Positions 38,505-47,145 of a stretch of DNA of 64,000 nucleotides are shown here, in pieces. The translations under genes and the position numbers were made by a program. A model generated the notes under the pieces. It was not told the origin of the DNA and searched no databases. It saw only the letters and a list, made by a program, of their open reading frames with translations. The stretch's first letter is position 1. Each line of letters begins with the position of its first letter. Source of the stretch: Bifidobacterium adolescentis ATCC 15703 (GTDB taxonomy: Bacteria; Actinomycetota; Actinomycetes; Actinomycetales; Bifidobacteriaceae); assembly GCF_000010425.1 (NCBI RefSeq), contig NC_008618.1, positions 1,109,946 to 1,173,945 on the forward strand, in the 5' to 3' direction.

Positions 38505-39595
38505 GGTGCCACTCCAATCTTCGTCAATCCTGCATCCTCAGGAAGTCCCAATGCCACATTCAGCGATTGCACGGCCTGTCCGGCGGTTCCTCGGTTGAGG
38601 TTGTCGATGGCCGCGAATGCCAGCAGGCGGCCGGCATGATGGTCGACGACCACTTGAATGTGGGCCGCGTTAGAACCGATGATGTTGGCGGTGGCCGGCA
38701 TTACGCCTTCAGGCAGCACCACCATGAAATCCTGGCCTTCGTATGCGTCCAGCCAGACCTGGCGGATCTCGGCATCCGTCATGCCAAGCGCTTTGTCGGT
38801 GAGTTTGGCGGAAACGGTGGCGAGAATGCCACGCGCCATCGGCGCGAGAATCGGCGTGAAGGCGAGGGTGTAATCGTCCGCCTCCGCAGCACTCTTGCCG
38901 GCCGCGTGCGCGAAGTTCTGCAGGATCTCCGGAATGTGGCGGTGCGTACCGCCTACCGAATACGGCAGTGCGGAGCCGAACGCCTCAGCCGCAAGCAGAT
39001 TGGTGCGCTTGAGGTTCTTGCCGGCGCCGGAATAACCGACCACCAAATCAGCCACGATGTCTTTCGGTTCGACAAGACCCTGCGCAATGCCCGGTTGCAA
39101 AGCCAGCGTGGTCGCAGTGACGTTGCAGCCCGGTCCCGCAATGCGCTTGGTGCCGGGAAGCGCTTCACGCTGACGGCTGTAGGAGCCGTCTGTCTCGATG
39201 CCGGTGATGAGTTCCGGCATGCCGTAGGTCCAATGCTGGTAGAAGTCACCGCCGTAGAACGCGTCCCATGCGCTCTTCTCCTCAAGGCGGTGATCGGCAC
39301 CCAGATCCACCACCACTGCGTTCGGATCAAGCTGGGAGGCCAATGCTCCGGAAGCGCCGTGCGGCAATGCCAGGATGATTACGTCATGGCCGTTGAGCAC
39401 TTCCGGCGTGGTGTCCTCGACCACGAGGTCCGCCAACTGCGGAATGTGCGGCATATGCTTGCCAAGCTTGTCCCCCACCGAAGAATGTCCGGCGACGCAG
39501 GTCACTTCGAAATTCGGGTGTGCCGCGAGTATGCGCAGCGCCTCACCACCCGCGTATCCAGTCGCGCCGGCCACGGCTACCGTGTATTTGGCCAT
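38501..39595 (-). CDS. argC: N-acetyl-gamma-glutamyl-phosphate reductase
   Basis: A 364-residue NADPH-dependent reductase. The N-terminal nucleotide motif VAGATGYAGGEALRIL is at residues 8-23 and the catalytic cysteine in GPGCNVTATTLALQP (Cys157). The start at 39595 begins MAKYTVAVAGATGY; the longer frame has no ribosome site. As the first gene of argCJBDFR it lies just downstream of two ArgR-box palindromes. Confidence 0.97.
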   Translation of the reverse strand: MAKYTVAVAGATGYAGGEALRILAAHPNFEVTCVAGHSSVGDKLGKHMPHIPQLADLVVEDTTPEVLNGHDVIILALPHGASGALASQLDPNAVVVDLGADHRLEEKSAWDAFYGGDFYQHWTYGMPELITGIETDGSYSRQREALPGTKRIAGPGCNVTATTLALQPGIAQGLVEPKDIVADLVVGYSGAGKNLKRTNLLAAEAFGSALPYSVGGTHRHIPEILQNFAHAAGKSAAEADDYTLAFTPILAPMARGILATVSAKLTDKALGMTDAEIRQVWLDAYEGQDFMVVLPEGVMPATANIIGSNAAHIQVVVDHHAGRLLAFAAIDNLNRGTAGQAVQSLNVALGLPEDAGLTKIGVAP

Positions 39596-39633
39596 GTCAC
39601 GTCTCTTTTCCTTGACTCGTTGAAACACATTCA

Positions 39634-39669
39634 GCATACACTTTATGCACTACATTGCATAATTATGCA
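39634..39669. promoter_or_regulatory. ArgR boxes upstream of argC
   Basis: TGCATAATTATGCA (39656-39669) is a perfect 14-base palindrome resembling ArgR operators. A second site, GCATACACTTTATGC (39634-39648), has the same half-sites with a different spacer. The pair lies 39-74 bases ahead of argC, overlapping the expected promoter. Confidence 0.75.
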
Positions 39670-39738
39670 GTTCAATCGTGTCGGATAGTGGTCACCGCCC
39701 GTAACGGGACCGTTCAGACGAACATAAAAAGATTGGTT

Positions 39739-40464
39739 TCAGGCGGAAATCGAGCTGGAATCACCACTTTGGCCACTGCCACCGAACATGTACTGCATCA
39801 TCTGGTTATACAAATCGGCTGTGGAAATGCCGTGAACCGTCATCCAAATCACCGCAATGGTGTACAGCACGTTGATAATCAGCGCTGCCACGCCAAGCGC
39901 GTAGCCTTTCATATGCAGTTTTTTGGTACGCCACATGGCGATGGCGCCCATCACCGCAGGGATGACCGGTACCGGCAGGAATAGTGCGAACACGAACGAG
40001 ATGATCGCATAGCTATCCCAATGGCCGTACAGGGGGTTCTGGCTGGGATCATTCGGGTTGATGGGATATATGCCGGGCTGTTGGTATGGATTCGGCCCAT
40101 ACTGGTTTGGCCCGTATTGATTTGGTCCATACTGATAGCCATTGGGCTGGCCTGATTGCTGCCGTCCCGATGCATCATATGGATTCGCCGGATACCCGTT
40201 CTGCATATACGGATTCGTCTGCGGCTGCTGCGCCGTTTGTTGTGCATCGTCCGCCGGCTTGGGCTGTTCGGGAGCCCCATACATGTATGGATTGTAGTTC
40301 GCCGGATACTGGTTGGACATCGCGCCATATTCAGGCTGGTTGTACTGTCCGAATTCCGGCTGTGCCGACTGGTCCGACGACGAAGACGACGAAACCGGAG
40401 CAGCCCCGGCCGCCTCCTGCCCTTCGTCGGGGTTGATCGGCTGGTTCTGCTCCGGTTCGTTCAT
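39739..40464 (-). CDS. DUF4190-type membrane protein with Gln/Asn/Tyr/Pro-rich N-terminus
   Basis: A 241-residue protein. Residues 1 to about 145 are low complexity, rich in Q, N, P, Y and G, with tandem YGPNQ units near 115-130. Residues about 150-225 hold two or three membrane segments with the DUF4190 pattern SYAIISFVFALFLPVPVIPA and MKGYALGVAALIINVLYTIA. The N-terminus is predicted to be cytoplasmic and disordered. Proteins of this type are common in Actinobacteria; the role is unknown. It lies between pheT and argC. Confidence 0.82.
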   Translation of the reverse strand: MNEPEQNQPINPDEGQEAAGAAPVSSSSSSDQSAQPEFGQYNQPEYGAMSNQYPANYNPYMYGAPEQPKPADDAQQTAQQPQTNPYMQNGYPANPYDASGRQQSGQPNGYQYGPNQYGPNQYGPNPYQQPGIYPINPNDPSQNPLYGHWDSYAIISFVFALFLPVPVIPAVMGAIAMWRTKKLHMKGYALGVAALIINVLYTIAVIWMTVHGISTADLYNQMMQYMFGGSGQSGDSSSISA

Positions 40465-40508
40465 GTCGTCCTCTTTATCTTTTTGGTTACTTCGATGGAC
40501 TTGACGTG

Positions 40509-43118
40509 TCAGGCACGCAGTTGCGCGCCCAGCTTCGCGGCCGCATCCACGATGCGCTTGCGAACGGCTTCGCTGTCCTCGGAGGTCAGCGTCTTGTCCT
40601 CAGCGCGGAACGTGACGGCGTATGCGAGGGACTTCAATCCCTCACCCAGCTGGTCGCCGGTGTACACGTCGAACAGGTCGATGCTCTCCAAGCTGTTGCC
40701 GGCGGCTTCGACGATGGTCTTCTCGAGTTCGGCGGCGGTGACGTCCGTCGACACGGTGAAGGCCAGATCCTGCTTGACCGGCGGGAAGGTGGAAATCGGC
40801 TTGGCCTGCACCGGCTTGCCGCTCAAGGTGGCGAACAGCGCGGTCAGGTTCAGTTCGAACGCGGCGGAATGGGCCGGGAAGCCCAACGCCTCGTTGACAT
40901 GCGGGTGAAGCTCGCCGACCATGCCGACGAACGTGTCACCTGCCATCACACGTGCCGCACGGCCCGGATGCCACTGCGCGGGTACGTCCTCAGCCTTCGG
41001 CTGGTCCAACGTGAGCTTTGCGCCGATGCGGTCGGAAATACGCTGCACGGCTTCAACTGCGTCAGACCAGTCCACGGCACGGCGATCGCCCATCCAGCCG
41101 GAGTCGACGGCGTTGCCGGTCAGAATGCCGGCGACGTGCATCGGCTGGTCCGGCAGGCCTGCGTCAAGCGCGGCCAACTGCTCGTCGGTCGGCTTGACGG
41201 CACCCGGCAATGCCGGAATCGCCGGAGCGTTCGGATCCCACAGGTAGACGTGTCCGATTTCGTACAGCGACACGTTTTCCACGCCACGGCGCAGGTTACG
41301 CTGCACGGTCTGCGCGAGGGTCGGGATGATGTCGCGACGCAGGAACGGGCGATCGCCGGCCAGTGGGTTGGCAATTTCGACGCTGACCTTCTTGGTGGCG
41401 TCGGCGTCAAGTGCGAAGTTCTTGTAGTCTTCGTCGCCCACGAACGGATAGCTCAGGGTCTCCACCATGCCGTATTCGGCGAGTTCGTCGGCCACCTGGC
41501 GCTTGCGCAGCTGCTCGGCGGTCAGTCCGACCTTGCCTTCGACCGGTGCCGGCGGCACGGTGACCGGAATCTCATCGTAGCCGACCAGACGGGCCACTTC
41601 CTCCACCAGATCGCACGGTTCGTTGAGGTCCGGACGCCAGCTCGGCGGAGTCACGGAGAACTCACCGTTGCCACCGCCGGCCACAGTGCAGCCGATATCG
41701 GTGAGAATGTCGCTGATGGTGTTCACGTCAGTGTCCAGTCCCGCCACGCGGGCCACTTCGGACGCCTTGAACAGAATCGGACGACGATTGCAGACGGTGT
41801 TGTAATCAGTCGGGTGCTCGCTCGGCTCGCCGTTGCCGTACTTGACCAGAAGCTCGGCGGCCATCTGGGCGGCAGCCGGCTGCAGCTGATCATCCACGCC
41901 ACGCTCGAAACGACGGGACGCTTCGGACGGAATCTTGTGACGACGTGCGGAACGCGCGATCGACACCTGGTCGAAATGAGCGGATTCCAGCAGGATGTTC
42001 TTAGTTTCAGCAGTGACCTCGCCATACAGGCCACCCATCACGCCGGCTATGCCAAGCACACGGGAGCCACGCTCGCCGTTCGGCGAGTCGGTGATCAGCA
42101 GGTCCTCGACGCTCAGATCGTGGTCCTTGCCGTCCAATGTGGTGAGCTTCTCACCTTCGTTGGCGCGGCGCACGACGATCGGTCCTTCGATCTTGTCCAG
42201 ATCGTAGGCGTGCATCGGCTGGCCGAGATCAAGCATCACGTAATTGGTGACGTCCACCGCCAAAGAGATGGAGCGCATGCCCGCGCGGATTAGGCGGCGG
42301 CGCATCCAGTTCGGCGTGTGGCTCGCCGGGTCGAAACCACGCACGGCGCGCGCGTAGTAGCGATCGCAGCCGACCACACCGTGAATCGGATTCTTGTCGT
42401 CGACGATCACTTCGATGTCGCTCTTGACACCTTCCGGCAGACCCTGAGTGACGGGCGCCTTCTTGCCGAGGGCGGTTGCCGGATCAGTGTAGACGGCGCC
42501 AGTGGAATGGTGGTATTCGCGGGCCACGCCACGGTAGGAGAACGCGTAGCCGCGATCCGGGGTGATGTTGATTTCCAGCAGCGGCTGGTCCAGGTGCAGC
42601 AGATGCATGGCGTCATCGCCCGGCTGGAGCTTTTCGTATTCCTCCGGGGTGAAGCCGTACTTGCGTAGCAGGATGATGCCGTCGTGGTTATCACCCAGAC
42701 CAAGCTCGCGCTCGGAGGCGCACATGCCGTTGGAGATGTGGCCGTAGGTCTTGCGCGGTTCGATCTTGAAATCGCCTGGCAGCACGGCGCCCGGCAGGGT
42801 CACGACAACCTTCTCGCCGGCTGCCATGTTCGGAGCTCCGCAGATGATGCCGCGTGGCACCTTGTTGCCGTTTTCATCGGTCTCGTTGTATTCGTCGCCG
42901 ACGTCCACGTGGCACCAGTTGATGATCTTGCCGTTCTTCTGCGGTTCCGGAGTGGCGTCGACCACATAGCCGACGACAATCGGGCCGGTGACCTGGGAGG
43001 TGTGGATCTCTTCCTCTTCGAGGCCGACCTTCACCAGATCCTTGGCAAGCTGTTCGTACGTAAGGCCTTCCGGAACCTCGACATGGTCCTTGAGCCAATC
43101 AATGTCAACCATTGGCAT
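40509..43118 (-). CDS. pheT: Phenylalanyl-tRNA synthetase beta subunit
   Basis: An 869-residue subunit. Domains in order are the N-terminal start with a tRNA-binding OB fold (about 40-165), B3/B4 editing domain (about 230-400), B5 (about 430-510), catalytic-like core, and a C-terminal anticodon-binding domain (PISTFPPVKQDLAFTVSTDV onward). The start is 43118 or two codons later at 43112; GGGGGAG spacing favours 43118. It lies 7 bases after pheS. Confidence 0.96.
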   Translation of the reverse strand: MPMVDIDWLKDHVEVPEGLTYEQLAKDLVKVGLEEEEIHTSQVTGPIVVGYVVDATPEPQKNGKIINWCHVDVGDEYNETDENGNKVPRGIICGAPNMAAGEKVVVTLPGAVLPGDFKIEPRKTYGHISNGMCASERELGLGDNHDGIILLRKYGFTPEEYEKLQPGDDAMHLLHLDQPLLEINITPDRGYAFSYRGVAREYHHSTGAVYTDPATALGKKAPVTQGLPEGVKSDIEVIVDDKNPIHGVVGCDRYYARAVRGFDPASHTPNWMRRRLIRAGMRSISLAVDVTNYVMLDLGQPMHAYDLDKIEGPIVVRRANEGEKLTTLDGKDHDLSVEDLLITDSPNGERGSRVLGIAGVMGGLYGEVTAETKNILLESAHFDQVSIARSARRHKIPSEASRRFERGVDDQLQPAAAQMAAELLVKYGNGEPSEHPTDYNTVCNRRPILFKASEVARVAGLDTDVNTISDILTDIGCTVAGGGNGEFSVTPPSWRPDLNEPCDLVEEVARLVGYDEIPVTVPPAPVEGKVGLTAEQLRKRQVADELAEYGMVETLSYPFVGDEDYKNFALDADATKKVSVEIANPLAGDRPFLRRDIIPTLAQTVQRNLRRGVENVSLYEIGHVYLWDPNAPAIPALPGAVKPTDEQLAALDAGLPDQPMHVAGILTGNAVDSGWMGDRRAVDWSDAVEAVQRISDRIGAKLTLDQPKAEDVPAQWHPGRAARVMAGDTFVGMVGELHPHVNEALGFPAHSAAFELNLTALFATLSGKPVQAKPISTFPPVKQDLAFTVSTDVTAAELEKTIVEAAGNSLESIDLFDVYTGDQLGEGLKSLAYAVTFRAEDKTLTSEDSEAVRKRIVDAAAKLGAQLRA

Positions 43119-43125
43119 GGGTCAA

Positions 43126-44193
43126 TCACTCCCCCATCACAAACTGTTCGCTGAATCGCACGTCGCCTTCCACCAGGTCGTGCATGTCGTTGATGTCGTG
43201 GCGCAGCAGCAGGGTACGCTCCACGCCGACGCCGAAGGCGAAGCCGGTGTAGACCTCAGGATCGAGGCCCGCAGACTTCAGCACGTTCGGGTTGACCATG
43301 CCGCAGCCGCCCCATTCAAGCCAACCGGCGCCGCCCTTCTTATCGGGGAACCACAGGTCGAGCTCGGCGCTCGGCTCGGTGAACGGGAAGTAGCTCGGAC
43401 GCAGACGGGTTTTGGCTTCCGGGCCGAACATGGCCACGGCAAGCTTGTCGAGCACGCCCTTCAAATCGGCCATGGTCAGATGCTTGTCCACGGCGAGGGC
43501 CTCCACCTGATGGAACACCGGGGTGTGGGTGGCGTCAAGTTCGTCGGTACGGAACACACGGCCCGGGCAGGCGATGTACAGCGGCACGCCACGGGTGATG
43601 AGTCCACGGACCTGATCGGACGAGGTCTGGGTGCGCAGCACCATGTTGGAGCCGACAAAGCCCGCGGCGTCCTTGGCCTGATTGCCCTTGACGTAGAAGG
43701 TGTCCTGCATCTGGCGGGCCGGATGGTCCGGACCGAAGTTCAGCGCGTCGAAGTCATACCATTCGGTTTCCACTTCCGGACCGTCGGAAATCTGCCAGCC
43801 CATGGAGATAAAGAAGTCCTCGACATCCTCCATCAGCTTCGGCAGCGGATGGCGGGCGCCAAGCGGCTTGCGGTTGACCGGCAAGGTCATATCCACGGTT
43901 TCGGCAGCAAGCTCGCGGGCCTCTTCTTCGGCCTTGACTTGCTTTTCCTTGGTGCCGAACGCACGACCGAAGTCGGCGCGAAGCTTGCCCATGAGCTTAC
44001 CGGCGTCTTTCTTCTGGTCCTTCGGCAACGCGCCGATGGCCTTGCTGGCCTGCGTCATCGCGGATTCCGCTCCGGCGTACTGCGTCTTGATGGCTTTCAA
44101 TTCCTCCATTGTGGAGGCGTTTTCGATTTTCGCGATGCCCTCGGCAACCGCATCGGTTACCGCTTGGGCGTCGAATACCGCACCCTCTGCCAC
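43126..44193 (-). CDS. pheS: Phenylalanyl-tRNA synthetase alpha subunit
   Basis: A 355-residue class II synthetase subunit. An N-terminal coiled-coil (about 1-85) binds tRNA. The catalytic domain shows motif 2 in CPGRVFRTDELDATHTPVFH near 230-250 and motif 3 in YTGFAFGVGVERTLLLRHDI near 315-334. It pairs with pheT downstream. Confidence 0.97.
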   Translation of the reverse strand: MAEGAVFDAQAVTDAVAEGIAKIENASTMEELKAIKTQYAGAESAMTQASKAIGALPKDQKKDAGKLMGKLRADFGRAFGTKEKQVKAEEEARELAAETVDMTLPVNRKPLGARHPLPKLMEDVEDFFISMGWQISDGPEVETEWYDFDALNFGPDHPARQMQDTFYVKGNQAKDAAGFVGSNMVLRTQTSSDQVRGLITRGVPLYIACPGRVFRTDELDATHTPVFHQVEALAVDKHLTMADLKGVLDKLAVAMFGPEAKTRLRPSYFPFTEPSAELDLWFPDKKGGAGWLEWGGCGMVNPNVLKSAGLDPEVYTGFAFGVGVERTLLLRHDINDMHDLVEGDVRFSEQFVMGE

Positions 44194-44259
44194 GAGATAC
44201 CTTTCTTATCAACCGTTTGTTTTACGCATAAAACGCGCAATTCCAACGTTTTTACGACT

Positions 44260-45132
44260 TCACATTCTTTCAACATGACTCGACATAGCCAAGCTCAGCA
44301 GCATCACCGCCGCACTGGTGCCGAGATTGAGCGATTCCGCCTTGCCGTAGATGGGAATCGACACGATTCTGTCGACGCGTTCCAACACATCCTGGGTCAG
44401 CCCGCGCGCCTCGTTGCCGAACAGCACCGTCTTGGCTTGCGCAAGTGATTGCGGTACGGCAAGCACGTCCGTAAGCGGTTCCGGCGGCCGTGCATCGGTA
44501 CCATACACGTCGGCGGCGTACACGGCGAGTCCACGTTCCGCACACCAATCGAAATACTCGTCCGTACCCATGGAGACGACCGGCAGATGGAACAGCGAGC
44601 CAGCAGTGGAACGAATCACCTTCGGGTTGAAGATGTCCACGCAGTCGTCCACCAGCACCACGCCCGCGCAACCGGCCGCATCCGCGGAACGAATCACGGT
44701 GCCGGCGTTGCCCGGATCGCGCACCTGCCAGAACGCGGCGACCATCGTGCGTTCGTCGAAATCGCCATCAATGACGGCGGAATCGAGGAAAGCGCGCATG
44801 TCGGCGACGGCGAGCACTCCCTGCGCGTCGGAGCTCATGTGCTGCATGACGGCATGCGTCACCTTATGCACGTAAGCACCGGCCTGCATGGCCTTGCCGG
44901 CCATCTGCGCCACGGTAGGCGTGATGAAAGCCGCGTCCGGCTCGGCAGAGACGACCTCCACATACAGATCCTCGACGATGTCGGGATGCCAGGAGAGCAG
45001 TTCACGTACCGACTGCGGTCCTTCCACCATGAACCTGCCGGACCGCTTGCGGCCTTTCCTGTCGGCAAGTTCGGAGACCCTGCGGACGCGTTCGGCCCTT
45101 GGGTTTGCAATGACTTCGGATTTCATAGGCAT
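44260..45132 (-). CDS. TrmH/SpoU-family RNA 2'-O-methyltransferase
   Basis: A 290-residue SPOUT enzyme. An N-terminal L30-like RNA-binding domain (GRFMVEGPQSVRELLSW near 32-48) precedes the knotted methyltransferase domain with motifs RDPGNAGTVIRSADAAG, LFGNEARGL and IPIYGKAESLNLGTSAAV. It likely modifies rRNA. It lies upstream of pheS-pheT, as in several Actinobacteria. A start two codons later (45126) is equally possible. Confidence 0.9.
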   Translation of the reverse strand: MPMKSEVIANPRAERVRRVSELADRKGRKRSGRFMVEGPQSVRELLSWHPDIVEDLYVEVVSAEPDAAFITPTVAQMAGKAMQAGAYVHKVTHAVMQHMSSDAQGVLAVADMRAFLDSAVIDGDFDERTMVAAFWQVRDPGNAGTVIRSADAAGCAGVVLVDDCVDIFNPKVIRSTAGSLFHLPVVSMGTDEYFDWCAERGLAVYAADVYGTDARPPEPLTDVLAVPQSLAQAKTVLFGNEARGLTQDVLERVDRIVSIPIYGKAESLNLGTSAAVMLLSLAMSSHVERM

Positions 45133-45343
45133 ACGCGTTAGCCTAACACCTTCGAAGCGGTTGGCGACGCGGCCATGTCATGTTTCGAGGCGTCCAGAAA
45201 ACATCCAGCCACATCCCAGCGCGAACAAAGCGTCTTTCTGTTGTATGCCAAGATACAACTTTTACCATCAGCATAAACGCCGATCGCGAGCGGCGCGGAA
45301 CCATCAATCGCTCATATCTATCGAAACACATAAGGAAACAGCC

Positions 45344-46075
45344 ATGTTCGTCGTCAAAAACGCATGGAAAAGCGTCACCCGCAACAAGGGACGCAATATG
45401 CTCATCATCGTCATCGTGACCATCATCGCCGCTGCCGCCACAATCGGCCTATCCATCCGGCAGGCGGCCGCCACCGCAAGAAGCAGCGGATTAGATAACA
45501 CCACCGTCACCGCGCAGATCAGCCTTGATCGCGGCAAACTCATTTCCGAATCGCGCGAGCAGTCCAAGTCGGATTCCGATTCGTCCGATGCTTCCGCCAA
45601 ACCTGACTTCGACGCCATGCGTTCCGCTTTGGCCGACAAGCAGTTTTCGCTTGCCGACTATCAGAAGTACGCGAAGGCTTCATCCGCGGTGAAATCCACA
45701 TATTATATGGAGACCACGGGGTTGGCGGCGACCGACGATTTCCAGCCGGTCACCGATTCGTCCGGTTCGGATTCCTCCAGCTCGTCCGGCTCGTCCAATA
45801 TGAAGGATTCGTCTGATACCGCCGGTACGGATAACGGCAACCGTCAGGATGAACAGCCCGGCGTCCCCGACGGACAAATGGGCGACGTCGCGGGCAGCAA
45901 AGACGGCGCGGGCATGGTCAGCGGCGATTTCTCCCTAATCGGCTTCTCCAGCGACGAGGCCATCGCCAACGCCTCCAATGGCAGCTTCACCATGGTGAAG
46001 GGCAAGGTGTTCGGCTATGACGCGAGCAGTGATGGCGATGCCATCATCTCCAAATCGCTCGCCGACCGTTCCTGA
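45344..46075 (+). pseudogene. Truncated FtsX/MacB-type permease
   Basis: A 243-residue N-terminal piece: basic start MFVVKNAWKSVTRNKGRN, one membrane segment (about 19-38) and a Ser/Asp-rich extracellular region ending IISKSLADRS before a TGA. Family members continue with about 200 more residues including three membrane segments. These are missing, and the ATPase gene follows after only 37 bases. A deletion probably removed the C-terminal FtsX domain, leaving a protein that cannot form a pore. Confidence 0.75.
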
Positions 46076-46112
46076 CAATCCAATCGCACGTTTTTTCTGG
46101 AAAGGACCTCCC

Positions 46113-46862
46113 ATGACAACGAATTCCGCGGATACCGCCAATACGGCAATCGCAAAAGAAGCCGTCGAGACCAACGGCGCACAATCGCAGCAGACCGGCC
46201 CGCCTACGCTGCAGCTGGATAACGTCAGTTATGCCTACACCAAAGGCGGCAAACGCGTGCTGAAAAACATCAGCCACGATTTCCAAGCCGGCAAAGTGCA
46301 TGCCATCACCGGACCGTCCGGAGCAGGCAAAACCACGCTGCTATCACTGATCTCGGGACTGGCGAATCCCACGGAAGGGATGGTGCTGGTCGACGGCACC
46401 GACCTGTCGGAACGAGACCGATACCGTTTTCGCAGCCATGACAGCGGCGTGATCTTCCAAAGCTTCAACCTGCTGCCGAACCTTACGGTGGCGGAGAACA
46501 TCATCCTGTCGATGGACGCGTCCGGCAAATCGTTCGACAAGCCGAAGAAAGCAATCGTCGAAGAATTGCTCAAACAGGTGCATCTGCCGAAGGAATACGC
46601 GAACGAGCGGATTCTGCACCTGTCCGGCGGCGAACAGCAGCGTGTGGCGATCGCCCGCGCGCTAAGCTACGGCCCTTCCATCATCGTCGCTGACGAGCCG
46701 ACCGGCAATCTCGACCTGGCCACCCAGGACGACATCATGGGTATTTCCCGAACGTTGGCGCATGATGGGCATCGTTGCGTCATCATCGTCACGCACAGTC
46801 CGGAAGTGGCGAAGACGTCCGACGAGGTGTTCGAGCTGGCTCCCATCAGGCGTCGCAGATAA
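46113..46862 (+). CDS. ABC transporter ATPase, MacB/LolD type
   Basis: A 249-residue nucleotide-binding protein. After a polar N-terminus of about 30 residues come Walker A GPSGAGKTT, Q-loop FQSFNLLPNLTVAEN, signature LSGGEQQRVAIARAL and Walker B IIVADEPTGNLD. It is a paralogue of the ATPase at 3410. AAAGGACC lies upstream. Its permease partner is truncated, so it is probably non-functional unless it works with another permease. Confidence 0.9.
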   Translation: MTTNSADTANTAIAKEAVETNGAQSQQTGPPTLQLDNVSYAYTKGGKRVLKNISHDFQAGKVHAITGPSGAGKTTLLSLISGLANPTEGMVLVDGTDLSERDRYRFRSHDSGVIFQSFNLLPNLTVAENIILSMDASGKSFDKPKKAIVEELLKQVHLPKEYANERILHLSGGEQQRVAIARALSYGPSIIVADEPTGNLDLATQDDIMGISRTLAHDGHRCVIIVTHSPEVAKTSDEVFELAPIRRRR

Positions 46863-46884
46863 GCGTCGGCAGCTTCTCGAAAAG

Positions 46885-46932
46885 AAATACGGCATGCGTC
46901 CCCATGCAACGGACACGCATGCCGTATTTTTT
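46885..46932 (+). terminator. Strong terminator after the ABC ATPase
   Basis: Arms AAATACGGCATGCGT (46885-46899) and ACGCATGCCGTATTT (46915-46929) are perfect complements around a 15-base loop, followed by more T to 46932. It separates the ABC genes from the riboswitch operon. Confidence 0.92.
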
Positions 46933-46972
46933 CCTGTTTCGGTTGGACGGTGGCGTTATGATTGGGCGCGTC

Positions 46973-47060
46973 GAAGTACAGGGGTGCCGAATACGGCTGA
47001 GACGGGCGACCGCCCGGACCCTTGACCTGATCAAGGTAATGCTTGCGTAGGAACAGTACC
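46973..47060 (+). promoter_or_regulatory. TPP (thiamine pyrophosphate) riboswitch
   Basis: The THI-box consensus is complete: GGGGTGCC (46981-46988), CTGAGA (46997-47002), a GGGC/GCCC variable stem, ACCCTTGACCTGAT (about 47018-47031), GGTAATGC (47035-47042) and GCGTAGGA (47045-47052). Outer GTAC sequences on both sides can close the P1 stem. It lies 86 bases before the permease start. GTCCC at 47076-47080 can pair with GGGAC at 47138-47142 that overlaps the ribosome site, so control at translation is plausible. TPP binding would turn the downstream operon off. Confidence 0.93.
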
Positions 47061-47145
47061 GGCAAAACGCGTCGCGTCCCGTAGAGACGATCTCCGTTGT
47101 ATTTCGGCTTGTGCACATACCCAATGGAAGTCGAGAAGGGACACC

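Noticed and set aside
40506..42293. A 595-codon plus-strand frame opposite pheT
   Set aside because: It is a shadow of the pheT codon bias; composition is His/Arg/Gly rich with no domain.
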